Source: Curtobacterium sp. 9128 (GTDB lineage Bacteria > Actinomycetota > Actinomycetes > Actinomycetales > Microbacteriaceae). Taken from it: a stretch of 64,000 nt of DNA. Position numbers and translations under genes: made by a program. The notes below the pieces were generated by a model, which was not told where the DNA came from, searched no databases, and saw nothing but the letters and a program-made list of their open reading frames with translations. The stretch is from the NCBI RefSeq assembly GCF_900086645.1, contig NZ_LT576451.1, positions 2,356,001-2,420,000 of the forward strand. The letters run 5' to 3'. Below are positions 8,984 to 15,769 of the stretch, in pieces (the first letter of the stretch is position 1; each line of letters starts with the position of its first letter).

Positions 8984-9885
8984 GCGCGACACGGATCACC
9001 TCCGGGTCCATGAGATCGGCCCAGCTGAACCGGATGACCGTTCGAACCTCGGGGAAGGAGCGCACGAAGTCTTCTCGACGCTTCTCGTCCCAGTGCGCTT
9101 CGGCGACGGCAGCTCCGTTCCCGTACTTGGCACGCCCGTCCACCTCGACGACGACGCCCTGCGCCGGGAACCAGAAGTCGACGACGGCGCGCCGAACACC
9201 TAATCGAGCGAAGACGTGCTGCTGGACCGGTTCCGGTGTCCCGAGCTGCCGGAACCGGACCCGTGCGATGGATTCCGCGGGGGAGTCCGACAGTGACGAC
9301 GCCATCTCGATGGCCACGCGCGCACGGTGCACGGCGTTCGGCGGAGCCGCCGCGAGTTCGTCGAGGAGCATCTCCGGGAACACCTGACGTGCAGCCAGTG
9401 CCGCGTCGAGCATGGGGACCGACACGAATGCAGGTTCGGTCGCAGCGACGTCGACGAGCGTCCGGACGAGCGCCGTCACGTGCGCGCCGCAGAACTCCGT
9501 CGGCGTCGTCGGTGGGCTGCCGGTGTACCGGGGAACCGGGCCGGTCCGATCGGCTTCGACGTGCACGCTGGTCAACCGTGTCGCGTCGGCGTGGGTCCGT
9601 CGCGGATCCGTGACCTGCACCTTTCCCGGAGGTGGGGCGACGAAAGGGCAGATCGTGGACCGCCGCGGCGGACGCGTGCGAGATCGCCCGCGGTGGGCGG
9701 ATCATCGAGGCGGTGGCGCGGAGGAGCAGCAGGTGCCGCGCTTCCGGTCTGAGTGCGGCGAGGGCGTCGGGTTCGACGAGGACCCCCGGGCGGAGCGCGA
9801 CGAGTTCGCCGCGGCGAGCACGACGCTGGAGGGCGCGGCGTTCGGCGCTGTCGTGGTCTGCGGTGCGGATCAGTGGTGTCTGCAT
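8955..9885 (-). pseudogene. AbiEi-like / DUF559 nuclease-fold gene broken by one-base frameshift
   Basis: The N-terminal part (from the ATG at 9885: MQTPLIRTADHDSAERRALQ) looks like the winged-helix N-terminus of AbiEi-type proteins. The C-terminal 200 residues, in another frame, contain the DUF559 endonuclease-like core (AVVDFWFPAQGVVVEVDG, HWDEKRREDFVRS). The frames meet near 9660: removing one T from CCCTTTCG restores SHASAAAVHDLPF-VAPPPGKVQVTDP, a continuous family-like protein of about 310 residues. So this is a +1 frameshift, or a sequencing error. The 3' end overlaps ppsA by 29 bases. Such genes are common and scattered in Microbacteriaceae; their role is unclear. Confidence 0.75.
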
Positions 9886-9964
9886 GACGCGATCGTGCAT
9901 GCGGAAACGATCCCGCTCGTGGCCTGCCCACGGGGCGGACGCGGGCCGATCTGTGGACGACGAG

Positions 9965-9980
9965 CCGAGCCTCCAGGCTG
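9965..9980 (+). repeat. 16-base interspersed motif, copy B (one mismatch)
   Basis: The sequence is CCGAGCCTCCAGGCTG, one base different from the copies at 1170 and 25828. It lies in the gene-free stretch 9886-10212, just before the two-dyad element. Confidence 0.55.
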
Positions 9981-10004
9981 TGGAGGGTTTGTGCGTGCGC
10001 AACC

Positions 10005-10117
10005 TGCGACAACGTCGATGTCGTACGACAGCGACTCTGTCGCAACCCCGCGTGTGCAACTGTTGCGCACGCCGCCCAACGACAGGATCGCTGTCGTACG
10101 ACAGCGATCCTGTCGTT
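10005..10117. repeat. Two-dyad repeat element, copy 2 (includes a perfect 40-bp palindrome)
   Basis: Two palindromes are centred at 10024/10025 and 10097/10098, 73 bp apart as in copy 1 at 164-292. The second (10078-10117) is a perfect 40-base palindrome built on CTGTCGTACGACAG. The first is an imperfect version. Between them lies a smaller dyad (GCGTGTGCAA...TTGCGCACGC, about 10050-10072), and GCGTGCGCAAC occurs again at 9994-10004. The right end GTCGTTCCGAGTCG (10112-10125) equals the right end of copy 1. The stretch 9886-10212 otherwise holds a short tandem repeat and no gene. Confidence 0.8.
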
Positions 10118-10128
10118 CCGAGTCGGAA

Positions 10129-10168
10129 CCCGGGCAGGGGAGCCGGACCCCGGGCAGGGGAGCCGGGC
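10129..10168. repeat. 20-base tandem duplication
   Basis: CCCGGGCAGGGGAGCCGGAC (10129-10148) is followed directly by a near-identical 20-base unit (10149-10168), then by AGGAGCC repeats to about 10200. It lies just beyond the fliW stop codon. Confidence 0.7.
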
Positions 10169-10212
10169 CGCACAGGGCAGAGGAGCCAGGAGCCAGGAGC
10201 CGCGCAGCCCAC

Positions 10213-10605
10213 CTACCGCCGGGCGAGCTCCGCGCGCAACGGCAGGTCCTGGTCCTCGAGGATGAACTGCGCGCCGACCGACGTCCGCGCGTTCACCACG
10301 ACCGGCGCGAGCAGGTTCACCGTCGTGCCGGCGTCACCCGGGGTCGCCACGACGAGGAGCATCGCGTCCGACGGCGCGGTCAGCCCGATCGTCGCCGCCT
10401 GCTCGTCGGACAGTGCCGGCGCGTAGTCGGGCAGGTGCACCGCTGCGTCGAGCAGGAACATCTTCGGCGCGGATACCCCGGACTCCGTGGTCCCCGCCCC
10501 GACGAGCGTGAAGAGGCCGTCGGCACCCGAGACCGGCGTCAGCGTGAACGCGACGAGGGGCTCGAGACCGAACGGTGCGACGGCGAAGGTGAGGTCGATG
10601 TTCAT
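10213..10605 (-). CDS. fliW: Flagellar assembly factor FliW
   Basis: A 130-residue cytoplasmic protein. FliW binds free flagellin and, when released from it, binds and inhibits CsrA, so coupling flagellin translation to secretion. The sequence shows the family's acidic N-terminal strand and the LGL/LFTLVGAG and MLLVVATPGD core, ending LPLRAELARR. It is the last gene of flgN-flgK-flgL-fliW; its ATG overlaps the flgL stop by four bases (ATGA). In Bacillus the same order continues directly into csrA, but here csrA lies 52 kb away at the other end of the flagellar genes. Confidence 0.88.
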   Translation of the reverse strand: MNIDLTFAVAPFGLEPLVAFTLTPVSGADGLFTLVGAGTTESGVSAPKMFLLDAAVHLPDYAPALSDEQAATIGLTAPSDAMLLVVATPGDAGTTVNLLAPVVVNARTSVGAQFILEDQDLPLRAELARR

Positions 10606-11489
10606 CGGAGGTAGTCCATCAGGGTCGGCTGCAGGACCTTCGCGGTGACGGCGAGGGCTGCCTGGTAGTTGGTCTGCTGCACCTGCAGGTCGAGGACGGC
10701 CTTGGCGAGGTCCTTGTCCTCGATCGACGAGCGGCGTCCCTCGAGCGTCGTCGACGACGACTTCAGGGAGTCCTGCGCGGCGATCGCGGCCGCGTGCCGG
10801 ACACCGACGTCCGCCTGCACACCGCGCACCGTCTGGAGGTGCGCGTCCACGTCGTTGATGCGGGGGTTCACGTTCACGCCGTTCTGCAGGTCCCCGACGA
10901 TCGAGTCGATCATCGAGAACACGGAGGTCGACCCGGAGCCGAACACCGCGGCCCCGGAGGTGTCGACCCGCACCGTGGTCCCGTCGCCGATGCGCCGGTC
11001 GACGGTCGCGGTGGACGGCGCCCACCCGGTGGCGGGGTCGTATGCCGTCGACGAGGTCGCTGACCCGGCGAAGACGGACCGGGCCCCGTAGGTGGCGTTC
11101 GCGCTGGCGGCCAGGTCGCCCTTGAGCGCCTGGAACTGGGTGACGAACGCGTCGCGGTCGGTGTCGCTCATGGTGCCGGAGTTCGCCGCCTGCACGGTGA
11201 GGTCCCGCACCTTCGAGAGGACCGAGTAGACGTCGCCGAGCGCGCTGTCGGTGTTCGCCAGCCACCCGACCGCGTCGTTCGCGTTCCTGGTGTACTGCGC
11301 GTTCGCGGCCTGCTCCTTGCGGACCTGCATCGACGACGCGGTGCCGACCGGGTCGTCCGACGGCTTCCCGATGTTCTTCAGGGTGGTGGCCTGCTCGGTG
11401 AGCTGTGCGAGCTTGGCGGCACCGGCCTGCAGCCGGCTCGTGGCCGCTGCCATGGACATCTGGGTGGTCACACGGGTGATCACGGTCAT
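10602..11489 (-). CDS. flgL: Flagellar hook-filament junction protein FlgL
   Basis: A 295-residue exported flagellin-like protein (HAP3) that sits between FlgK and the filament. The N-terminus has MTVITRVTTQMSMAAATSRL and the LAQLTEQATTLKNIGKPSDDP pattern of FlgL; the C-terminus has the flagellin-type DLAKAVLDLQVQQTNYQAAL. The ATG at 11489 overlaps the flgK stop by four bases and has GGGAGGGG just upstream. It acts with FlgK as the adaptor on which FliD-capped flagellin polymerises. Confidence 0.93.
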   Translation of the reverse strand: MTVITRVTTQMSMAAATSRLQAGAAKLAQLTEQATTLKNIGKPSDDPVGTASSMQVRKEQAANAQYTRNANDAVGWLANTDSALGDVYSVLSKVRDLTVQAANSGTMSDTDRDAFVTQFQALKGDLAASANATYGARSVFAGSATSSTAYDPATGWAPSTATVDRRIGDGTTVRVDTSGAAVFGSGSTSVFSMIDSIVGDLQNGVNVNPRINDVDAHLQTVRGVQADVGVRHAAAIAAQDSLKSSSTTLEGRRSSIEDKDLAKAVLDLQVQQTNYQAALAVTAKVLQPTLMDYLR

Positions 11490-12907
11490 CCCCTCCCGAC
11501 GAGGCCGACGCGGTTGATGAGGGTGTCGAGCATCTCGTCGACGGCCGTCAGGACGCGTGCCGCGCCCTGGTAGGCGTGCTGGTAGCTGAGCAGGTTGACG
11601 TTCTCCTCGTCGAGGTCGACGCCGGCGCCCGACTGCTGCTGGGTGCGCGCGTTGGTGAGGGCGAGGCCGGTGAGCGTCGCCTCCGACGTCGCCGAACGGG
11701 AGGCCGTGCCCACGCCCGCCACGAACGTCGCCCACGCCTTGTCGGGTGCGTCCGCGGCCTTCCCCAGCTCACCGAGGGCGTCCGCCACGGAGCCGTCGTA
11801 CTCGCCGGCCGCGTTCCGCGTCGCGATGCCGCCGGCGTCGGTGGGGACGACGGTGAGGCCCTGCGCTGCCGGGACGCCGGCGGTGAGCGCGAAGAAGGCG
11901 GCACCGGTGGTCCCGTTCGCCGTCGTACCGGTGGCGTGCACGGCGTTCACCTGTGCGGCGATCGTCGTCGCAATCGTGTCGTACGCGGCGGACGCCTGCG
12001 CGAGCGCACCGCCGGTGCCGCTCGCGTTCGCCGGTGCCAGCAGGGACACGTTGCCGGCGATCGATCCGCCGTCGAGGGCGACGGCGGAACCGGAACCCGA
12101 GGTCCAGGTGAGGGTGACCGGCGCGCCGTCCGCGAGCCGGGTCCCGCCGCCGAGCGCGACCGAGCGGGCATCCGAGCCCTGCACCAGCGGGTTGCCGCCG
12201 ATGAGCACGTCGACGGTCCCGTCGGCGTTCGCGCGGGTCGTGCCCCCGGCGAGGGAGGCGATCTGCTCGGTGAGCTGGTCACGCTGGTCGATGAGCTCGT
12301 TCGCGTTGCCGCCACCGGCGAGTGCGGTGCGGATGCGGCCGTTGAGGTCGGCGACCTGTTTCGCCGCGTCGTTGAGCTGCGAGACCTGTCCGGCGACGGT
12401 GCCGCGCACACTGGTCCACTGTGCGTCGACGGCCTTCGACCCGGCGGCCAGGGTGGACGCGACGGTCTTCGCGGCACCGAGCAGCGCGGTGGCGGCACCC
12501 GGGTCGTCGGTGTGCGTGGACAGGTCGCCCCACGCCGACCAGAAGTCGTCGAGCTTCGCGGAGAGCCCGTCGTCGCCCGGTTCGTTCAGCCCGGTCTCGA
12601 GTTGGTCGAGTCCGGCTGCCCTGGCCGTGGCGTACGCGGAGGACCCGGCAGCGGCGCGGACGCCGGCGTCGAGCGTGAGGGAGCCGAGTCGTGCGATGCC
12701 GTCGACGGAGACGCCCTGTCCGGCGAGGGCCGCCGTCCCGCGCATGAACCCGGTCTGCGCCGCGGGGATCGACGTCTGCGTGACGCGCTGGCGGGTGTAC
12801 CCGGCGGTGCCCGCGTTCGCGATGTTCTGCCCGGTGACGTCGATGCCGGCACGCGCGGCGGCGAGGCCGGAGTAGGCGGTGGCGAGCGAGCCGAAGGTGC
12901 TGACCAT
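11486..12907 (-). CDS. flgK: Flagellar hook-filament junction protein FlgK
   Basis: A 473-residue exported protein (HAP1), the first junction protein on the hook. The rod/hook N-terminal motif is visible (FGSLATAYSGLAAARAGIDV, TGQNIANAGTAGYTRQRV), as is the C-terminal VNLLSYQHAYQGAARVLTAVDEML helix pair. It follows flgN by three bases and overlaps flgL. The middle is Ala/Gly/Thr-rich, as in many actinobacterial FlgK proteins. Confidence 0.95.
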   Translation of the reverse strand: MVSTFGSLATAYSGLAAARAGIDVTGQNIANAGTAGYTRQRVTQTSIPAAQTGFMRGTAALAGQGVSVDGIARLGSLTLDAGVRAAAGSSAYATARAAGLDQLETGLNEPGDDGLSAKLDDFWSAWGDLSTHTDDPGAATALLGAAKTVASTLAAGSKAVDAQWTSVRGTVAGQVSQLNDAAKQVADLNGRIRTALAGGGNANELIDQRDQLTEQIASLAGGTTRANADGTVDVLIGGNPLVQGSDARSVALGGGTRLADGAPVTLTWTSGSGSAVALDGGSIAGNVSLLAPANASGTGGALAQASAAYDTIATTIAAQVNAVHATGTTANGTTGAAFFALTAGVPAAQGLTVVPTDAGGIATRNAAGEYDGSVADALGELGKAADAPDKAWATFVAGVGTASRSATSEATLTGLALTNARTQQQSGAGVDLDEENVNLLSYQHAYQGAARVLTAVDEMLDTLINRVGLVGRG

Positions 12908-12910
12908 CGT

Positions 12911-13396
12911 CTACAGGGTCCCGTCGAACAGTCGGGCCTCGCCCGTCGCGTGGCCCGAGGTCCCGGTGGCGTCGTACGTCGCGGTGTCGCCGACCGTGCC
13001 GGCGAGGGTCTCCTCGGTGGCCTGCGCCGCGGTCCGGATGAAGCGGTCGTTCTCGTCCCGCAGGGCCCCGATCTGCGTGGTCAGCTCGACCATCGCGTGG
13101 AGGTGCGACGCGAGGATCTCGCCCCACGGGCCACCGGGCGCCGCGGCGACGACCTCGCGCAGCGGAGCGTCGGGGTCCACGCCCCACTCCTCGGCGACGG
13201 CGGCGCTCTCCGCGCTCCGTTCGAGTCCGGTGGCGCGGAGCCGTTCGAGCACCTGCTCGACCTCGCGGCTGGCGTGCGACACCCAGCGGGAGCGCCCGGC
13301 GGCGAGCAGCAGCTGCTCCTCCTCGAGCTTGAAGGTGAGCAGTTCGAGCAGTTCTCGTTCGCGCCAGAGCACGGCGGACAGGTCGTTCACGCTCAT
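12911..13396 (-). CDS. flgN: FlgN-type flagellar export chaperone
   Basis: A 161-residue helical cytoplasmic protein with the FlgN pattern near the N-terminus (LWRERELLELLTFKLEEEQL). FlgN proteins chaperone FlgK and FlgL before export, and gene order supports this: it is first in the operon, just before flgK. The ATG at 13396 was chosen because GGAGGAG lies immediately upstream; a second ATG at 13399 and a longer N-terminus are possible. Expression likely starts at the sigma-28-type promoter at 13470-13496. Confidence 0.8.
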   Translation of the reverse strand: MSVNDLSAVLWRERELLELLTFKLEEEQLLLAAGRSRWVSHASREVEQVLERLRATGLERSAESAAVAEEWGVDPDAPLREVVAAAPGGPWGEILASHLHAMVELTTQIGALRDENDRFIRTAAQATEETLAGTVGDTATYDATGTSGHATGEARLFDGTL

Positions 13397-13424
13397 CATC
13401 TCCTCCCGGTGTCGGTCCGACTGT

Positions 13425-13458
13425 GTGTCGGTCATCCTGCGGTGTCGGTCATCCTGCG
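13425..13458. repeat. 17-base tandem duplication upstream of flgN
   Basis: GTGTCGGTCATCCTGCG occurs at 13425-13441 and again, identical, at 13442-13458. It lies in the flgN leader, between the promoter and the start codon, so it would be part of the transcribed leader. Confidence 0.8.
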
Positions 13459-13469
13459 GACAGCGAGGA

Positions 13470-13496
13470 CTATCGGCAGCCCGGGGTGCCCCGTAA
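13470..13496 (-). promoter_or_regulatory. Sigma-28-type promoter for flgN-flgK-flgL-fliW
   Basis: On the minus strand TTAC (complement of 13493-13496) and GCCGATAG (complement of 13470-13477) are separated by exactly 15 bases. This matches the SigD/FliA pattern TAAA-N15-GCCGATAT. The flgN start lies about 75 bases downstream. The gene-free stretch 13397-13842 holds this promoter, the 17-base duplication, and the fliA promoter region. Confidence 0.75.
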
Positions 13497-13651
13497 GCGC
13501 GACCCCGTCGGTGGCGGGGCACGAGTCGGCACGGTCTCCTCCCGGTGCCTCCAATCCGGGGGACAGGAACGACCGTTCCCGTACTCGGGTCCCCCCAAAT
13601 GCCGACCGGGAAACGCCCCGTGTCCCCCCGCTTTGGGGACGTGTGAGGGGG

Positions 13652-13680
13652 TGTTCAGGGGTTTGCCAGCCGATACATTC
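13652..13680 (+). promoter_or_regulatory. Possible promoter upstream of fliA
   Basis: A GCCGATAC octamer at 13669-13676 resembles the sigma-28 -10 box but lacks a TAAC-like box 15 or 16 bases upstream. TGTTCA (13652-13657) and TACATT (13675-13680) are 17 bases apart and could be a housekeeping promoter instead. It is unclear which is used. Confidence 0.35.
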
Positions 13681-13842
13681 AGAACGCACCCCGGGGGACA
13701 AACCGGAACGCGTCGCAGGGACGCGGGTGCACCGCCCGGAGGGACCCGGGCGGGTCTTCGGCGTACCGACCGGCCTCCACGCGGCCGGTGATCGCCGCGC
13801 CCACGGACGGGTCACACCAGTCGAGACGACCAGGGGATCAGC

Positions 13843-14661
13843 ATGGACCGCACCGAACGCAACGCGATGATCGTCGAGCACCTCCCGCTCGTCGGCTACA
13901 TCGTGTCCGACGTCCGGGCACGTGCCACCCACCTCGACCGCGACGACCTCGCCGCCGTCGGTTCGCTCGCGCTCGTCGCGGCCGCCGACGCATTCGACCC
14001 CACCCTCGGCGTGCCGTTCGGTGCGTACGCTCGCACCCGCATCACCGGCGCGATCGCCGACGACATGCGCTCGTCGGACTGGGCGAGCCGCGGCACCAGG
14101 AAGCGCATCCGCGAAGCCCTCGCGACGCAGGAGGCGCTGTCCTCCCGACTCGGTCGCACGGTGTCCGTGCAGGAGATCGCCGACGCGATGGGTGTCGACC
14201 GCCAGACGGCCGCCGACGCGATGAGCGACGCCGGCCGGGTCGTGACGCCGATCGACGAGACCGTGCACGACACCGTCGCCGCCGACCTGCCGCTCCCCGG
14301 CGAGGACCTCGTCGAGGCCGAGCGGCGCCGCTACCTCCGTGCTGCCGTCGAGGCGCTGCCCGAGCGGATGCGCTTCGTGGTCGAGGCCGTCTACTTCGGA
14401 GACCGCTCGGTCACCGACGTCGCCGCCGAGCTCGGCATCACCCACTCCGCCGTGTCCCAGCAGCGCTCCGAGGCGATGCGGCTGCTCCGCGACGGTCTGG
14501 CCACGCACTACGGCGACGGCGGCGAGACCCCGGAGCCCGTGTCCCGTACCACCGCGGCACGTCGCAGCGCGTACCTGGCGAAGGTCGCCGCGAACGCAGC
14601 GGTCGGTGTCGCCCGTGCGGTGCAGGACGCCGCGACCGGCCACCACGTGGTCGCCAGCTGA
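13843..14661 (+). CDS. fliA: Flagellar sigma factor FliA (sigma-28/WhiG type)
   Basis: A 272-residue RNA polymerase sigma factor. Region 2 covers about residues 10-75 (LPLVGYIVSDVRARA, DRDDLAAVGSLALVAAADAFD, PFGAYARTRITGAIADDMRSSDWASR, very FliA-like). Region 3 is around 85-135 and region 4 around 165-215 (LPERMRFVVEAVYFGDRSVTDVAAELGITHSAVSQ). It lacks the extracytoplasmic-function layout. A C-terminal tail of about 50 Ala-rich residues is additional. Placed between the divergent flgN operon and fliC, it is the likely factor reading the five GCCGATAG-type promoters listed here. No anti-sigma factor FlgM is encoded in the window. Confidence 0.9.
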   Translation: MDRTERNAMIVEHLPLVGYIVSDVRARATHLDRDDLAAVGSLALVAAADAFDPTLGVPFGAYARTRITGAIADDMRSSDWASRGTRKRIREALATQEALSSRLGRTVSVQEIADAMGVDRQTAADAMSDAGRVVTPIDETVHDTVAADLPLPGEDLVEAERRRYLRAAVEALPERMRFVVEAVYFGDRSVTDVAAELGITHSAVSQQRSEAMRLLRDGLATHYGDGGETPEPVSRTTAARRSAYLAKVAANAAVGVARAVQDAATGHHVVAS

Positions 14662-14666
14662 GCCGT

Positions 14667-14699
14667 GGGAACCGCCCGGAGAAATCCGGACGGTTTCCC
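14667..14699 (+). terminator. Hairpin between fliA and fliC
   Basis: GGGAACCGCCCGGA (14667-14680) pairs with TCCGGACGGTTTCCC (14685-14699) around GAAA, with one bulge and one mismatch. It follows the fliA stop and immediately precedes the -35 box of the flagellin promoter, so it would insulate fliC. Confidence 0.65.
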
Positions 14700-14726
14700 T
14701 AACGCCTCCGGCCGCCCGGCCGAGAG
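14700..14726 (+). promoter_or_regulatory. Sigma-28-type promoter for flagellin
   Basis: TAAC (14700-14703), 15 bases, then GCCGAGAG (14719-14726). It differs from GCCGATAG at one position. The predicted transcription start is near 14733, giving a leader of about 54 bases that begins almost at the CsrA-type hairpin. Confidence 0.7.
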
Positions 14727-14734
14727 GACACCAT

Positions 14735-14778
14735 GTCAGCCCACGGACGGGCTGACGAAGACCCAGATTTCACGGAGG
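14735..14778 (+). promoter_or_regulatory. Predicted CsrA-binding leader of flagellin mRNA
   Basis: GTCAGCCC (14735-14742) pairs perfectly with GGGCTGAC (14749-14756), exposing ACGGA (14743-14747) in a six-base loop. A second ACGGA (14772-14776) is part of the ribosome binding site ACGGAGG. CsrA recognises GGA in a hairpin loop, and in Bacillus hag one site is an upstream hairpin and one the Shine-Dalgarno sequence. Here the two GGA sites are 29 bases apart. FliW and CsrA are both encoded in the window. Confidence 0.7.
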
Positions 14779-14786
14779 AAACCACC

Positions 14787-15674
14787 ATGGGTATGTCCAT
14801 CAACACCAACCTCTCGGCACTCAACACGTACCGGAACCTCAACTCGACGCAGAACGACCTGTCGAAGTCCCTCGAGAAGCTCTCGACGGGTCTCCGCATC
14901 AACCGTGCTGCCGACGACGCGGCCGGTCTGTCGATCTCCGAGGGGCTGAAGTCCCAGGTCGGTGGCCTCACGGTCGCCGCCCGCAACGCGCAGGACGGCA
15001 TCTCCGTCGTGCAGACCGCTGAAGGTGGCCTCACCGAGACCCACTCGATCCTCCAGCGCATGCGCGACCTGGCCGTGCAGGCCGGCAACGACTCGAACAA
15101 CGCCGACTCGCGCAAGGCGATCACCACCGAGGTCGGGCAGCTCCAGCAGGAACTGCAGCGGATCTCGGACTCGACCAACTTCAACGGCATCAAGCTGCTC
15201 GACGGCAAGGCCGGTAGCGCCGCCGACGGCAAGCTGCAGTTCCAGGTCGGGGCGAACGGTGACACCGCCAGCCAGATCACGGTCGACCTCGCCGGGGCCG
15301 ACGTCAGCTCGATCGCGGGCAAGCTCACCACGGACACGTACAAGGCGGACGGTACCGTCGACGTGGCCGGGGCGATCAAGTTCGACACGGCGACCGACGC
15401 GCAGGCGGCGATCTCCACGATCGACGAGCAGATCAAGGCCGTCTCGTCGGCTCGTTCGAACATCGGTGCGGTCCAGAACCGCTTCGACCACGCCATCAAC
15501 GTGACGAACGTGGCCAAGGAGAACCTGACCGCGGCCGGGTCGCGCATCACCGACGTCGACATGGCGGAGGAGATGGTCAAGTACACGCGCGACAACATCC
15601 TCAGCCAGGCCGGCACGTCGATGCTCGCGCAGGCGAACCAGAGCACGCAGGGCGTCCTCTCGCTGCTCCGCTAG
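14787..15674 (+). CDS. fliC: Flagellin
   Basis: A 295-residue filament subunit. The N-terminal D0/D1 pattern is complete (INTNLSALNTYRNL, LSTGLRINRAADDAAGLSIS) and the C-terminal D0 helix ends QANQSTQGVLSLLR. The central variable part (about residues 150-215) is short, giving a small flagellin. The ATG at 14787 is preceded by CACGGAGGAA; an in-frame ATG at 14733 would include the leader hairpin and is unlikely. It is transcribed alone between two hairpins, with probable sigma-28 promotion and CsrA control of translation. Confidence 0.97.
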   Translation: MGMSINTNLSALNTYRNLNSTQNDLSKSLEKLSTGLRINRAADDAAGLSISEGLKSQVGGLTVAARNAQDGISVVQTAEGGLTETHSILQRMRDLAVQAGNDSNNADSRKAITTEVGQLQQELQRISDSTNFNGIKLLDGKAGSAADGKLQFQVGANGDTASQITVDLAGADVSSIAGKLTTDTYKADGTVDVAGAIKFDTATDAQAAISTIDEQIKAVSSARSNIGAVQNRFDHAINVTNVAKENLTAAGSRITDVDMAEEMVKYTRDNILSQAGTSMLAQANQSTQGVLSLLR

Positions 15675-15681
15675 GCGCGAC

Positions 15682-15727
15682 GGCGCCGCTCACCGGGGAC
15701 GGTTCGGACCTCCCGGCGAGCGGCGCC
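15682..15727 (+). terminator. Terminator of fliC
   Basis: GGCGCCGCTCACCGGG (15682-15697) pairs with CCCGGCGAGCGGCGCC (15712-15727) with one mismatch, eight bases after the flagellin stop. A 14-base loop separates the arms. Confidence 0.8.
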
Positions 15728-15769
15728 TCCCGCACCACCAGTTCACCCGACTGAGGACCAGGAGCCAAG

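Noticed and set aside
164..10117. Possible CRISPR-like repeats
   Set aside because: The dyads come in pairs only, with no third regularly spaced unit and no cas genes.
13669..13676. GCCGATAC as a sigma-28 promoter for fliA itself
   Set aside because: No TAAC-like box is present 15 or 16 bases upstream, so it is listed only as a possible promoter.
14733..14786. Earlier ATG for flagellin at 14733
   Set aside because: It would place 18 non-flagellin residues before the conserved N-terminus and translate the leader hairpin; the ATG at 14787 has the ribosome binding site.
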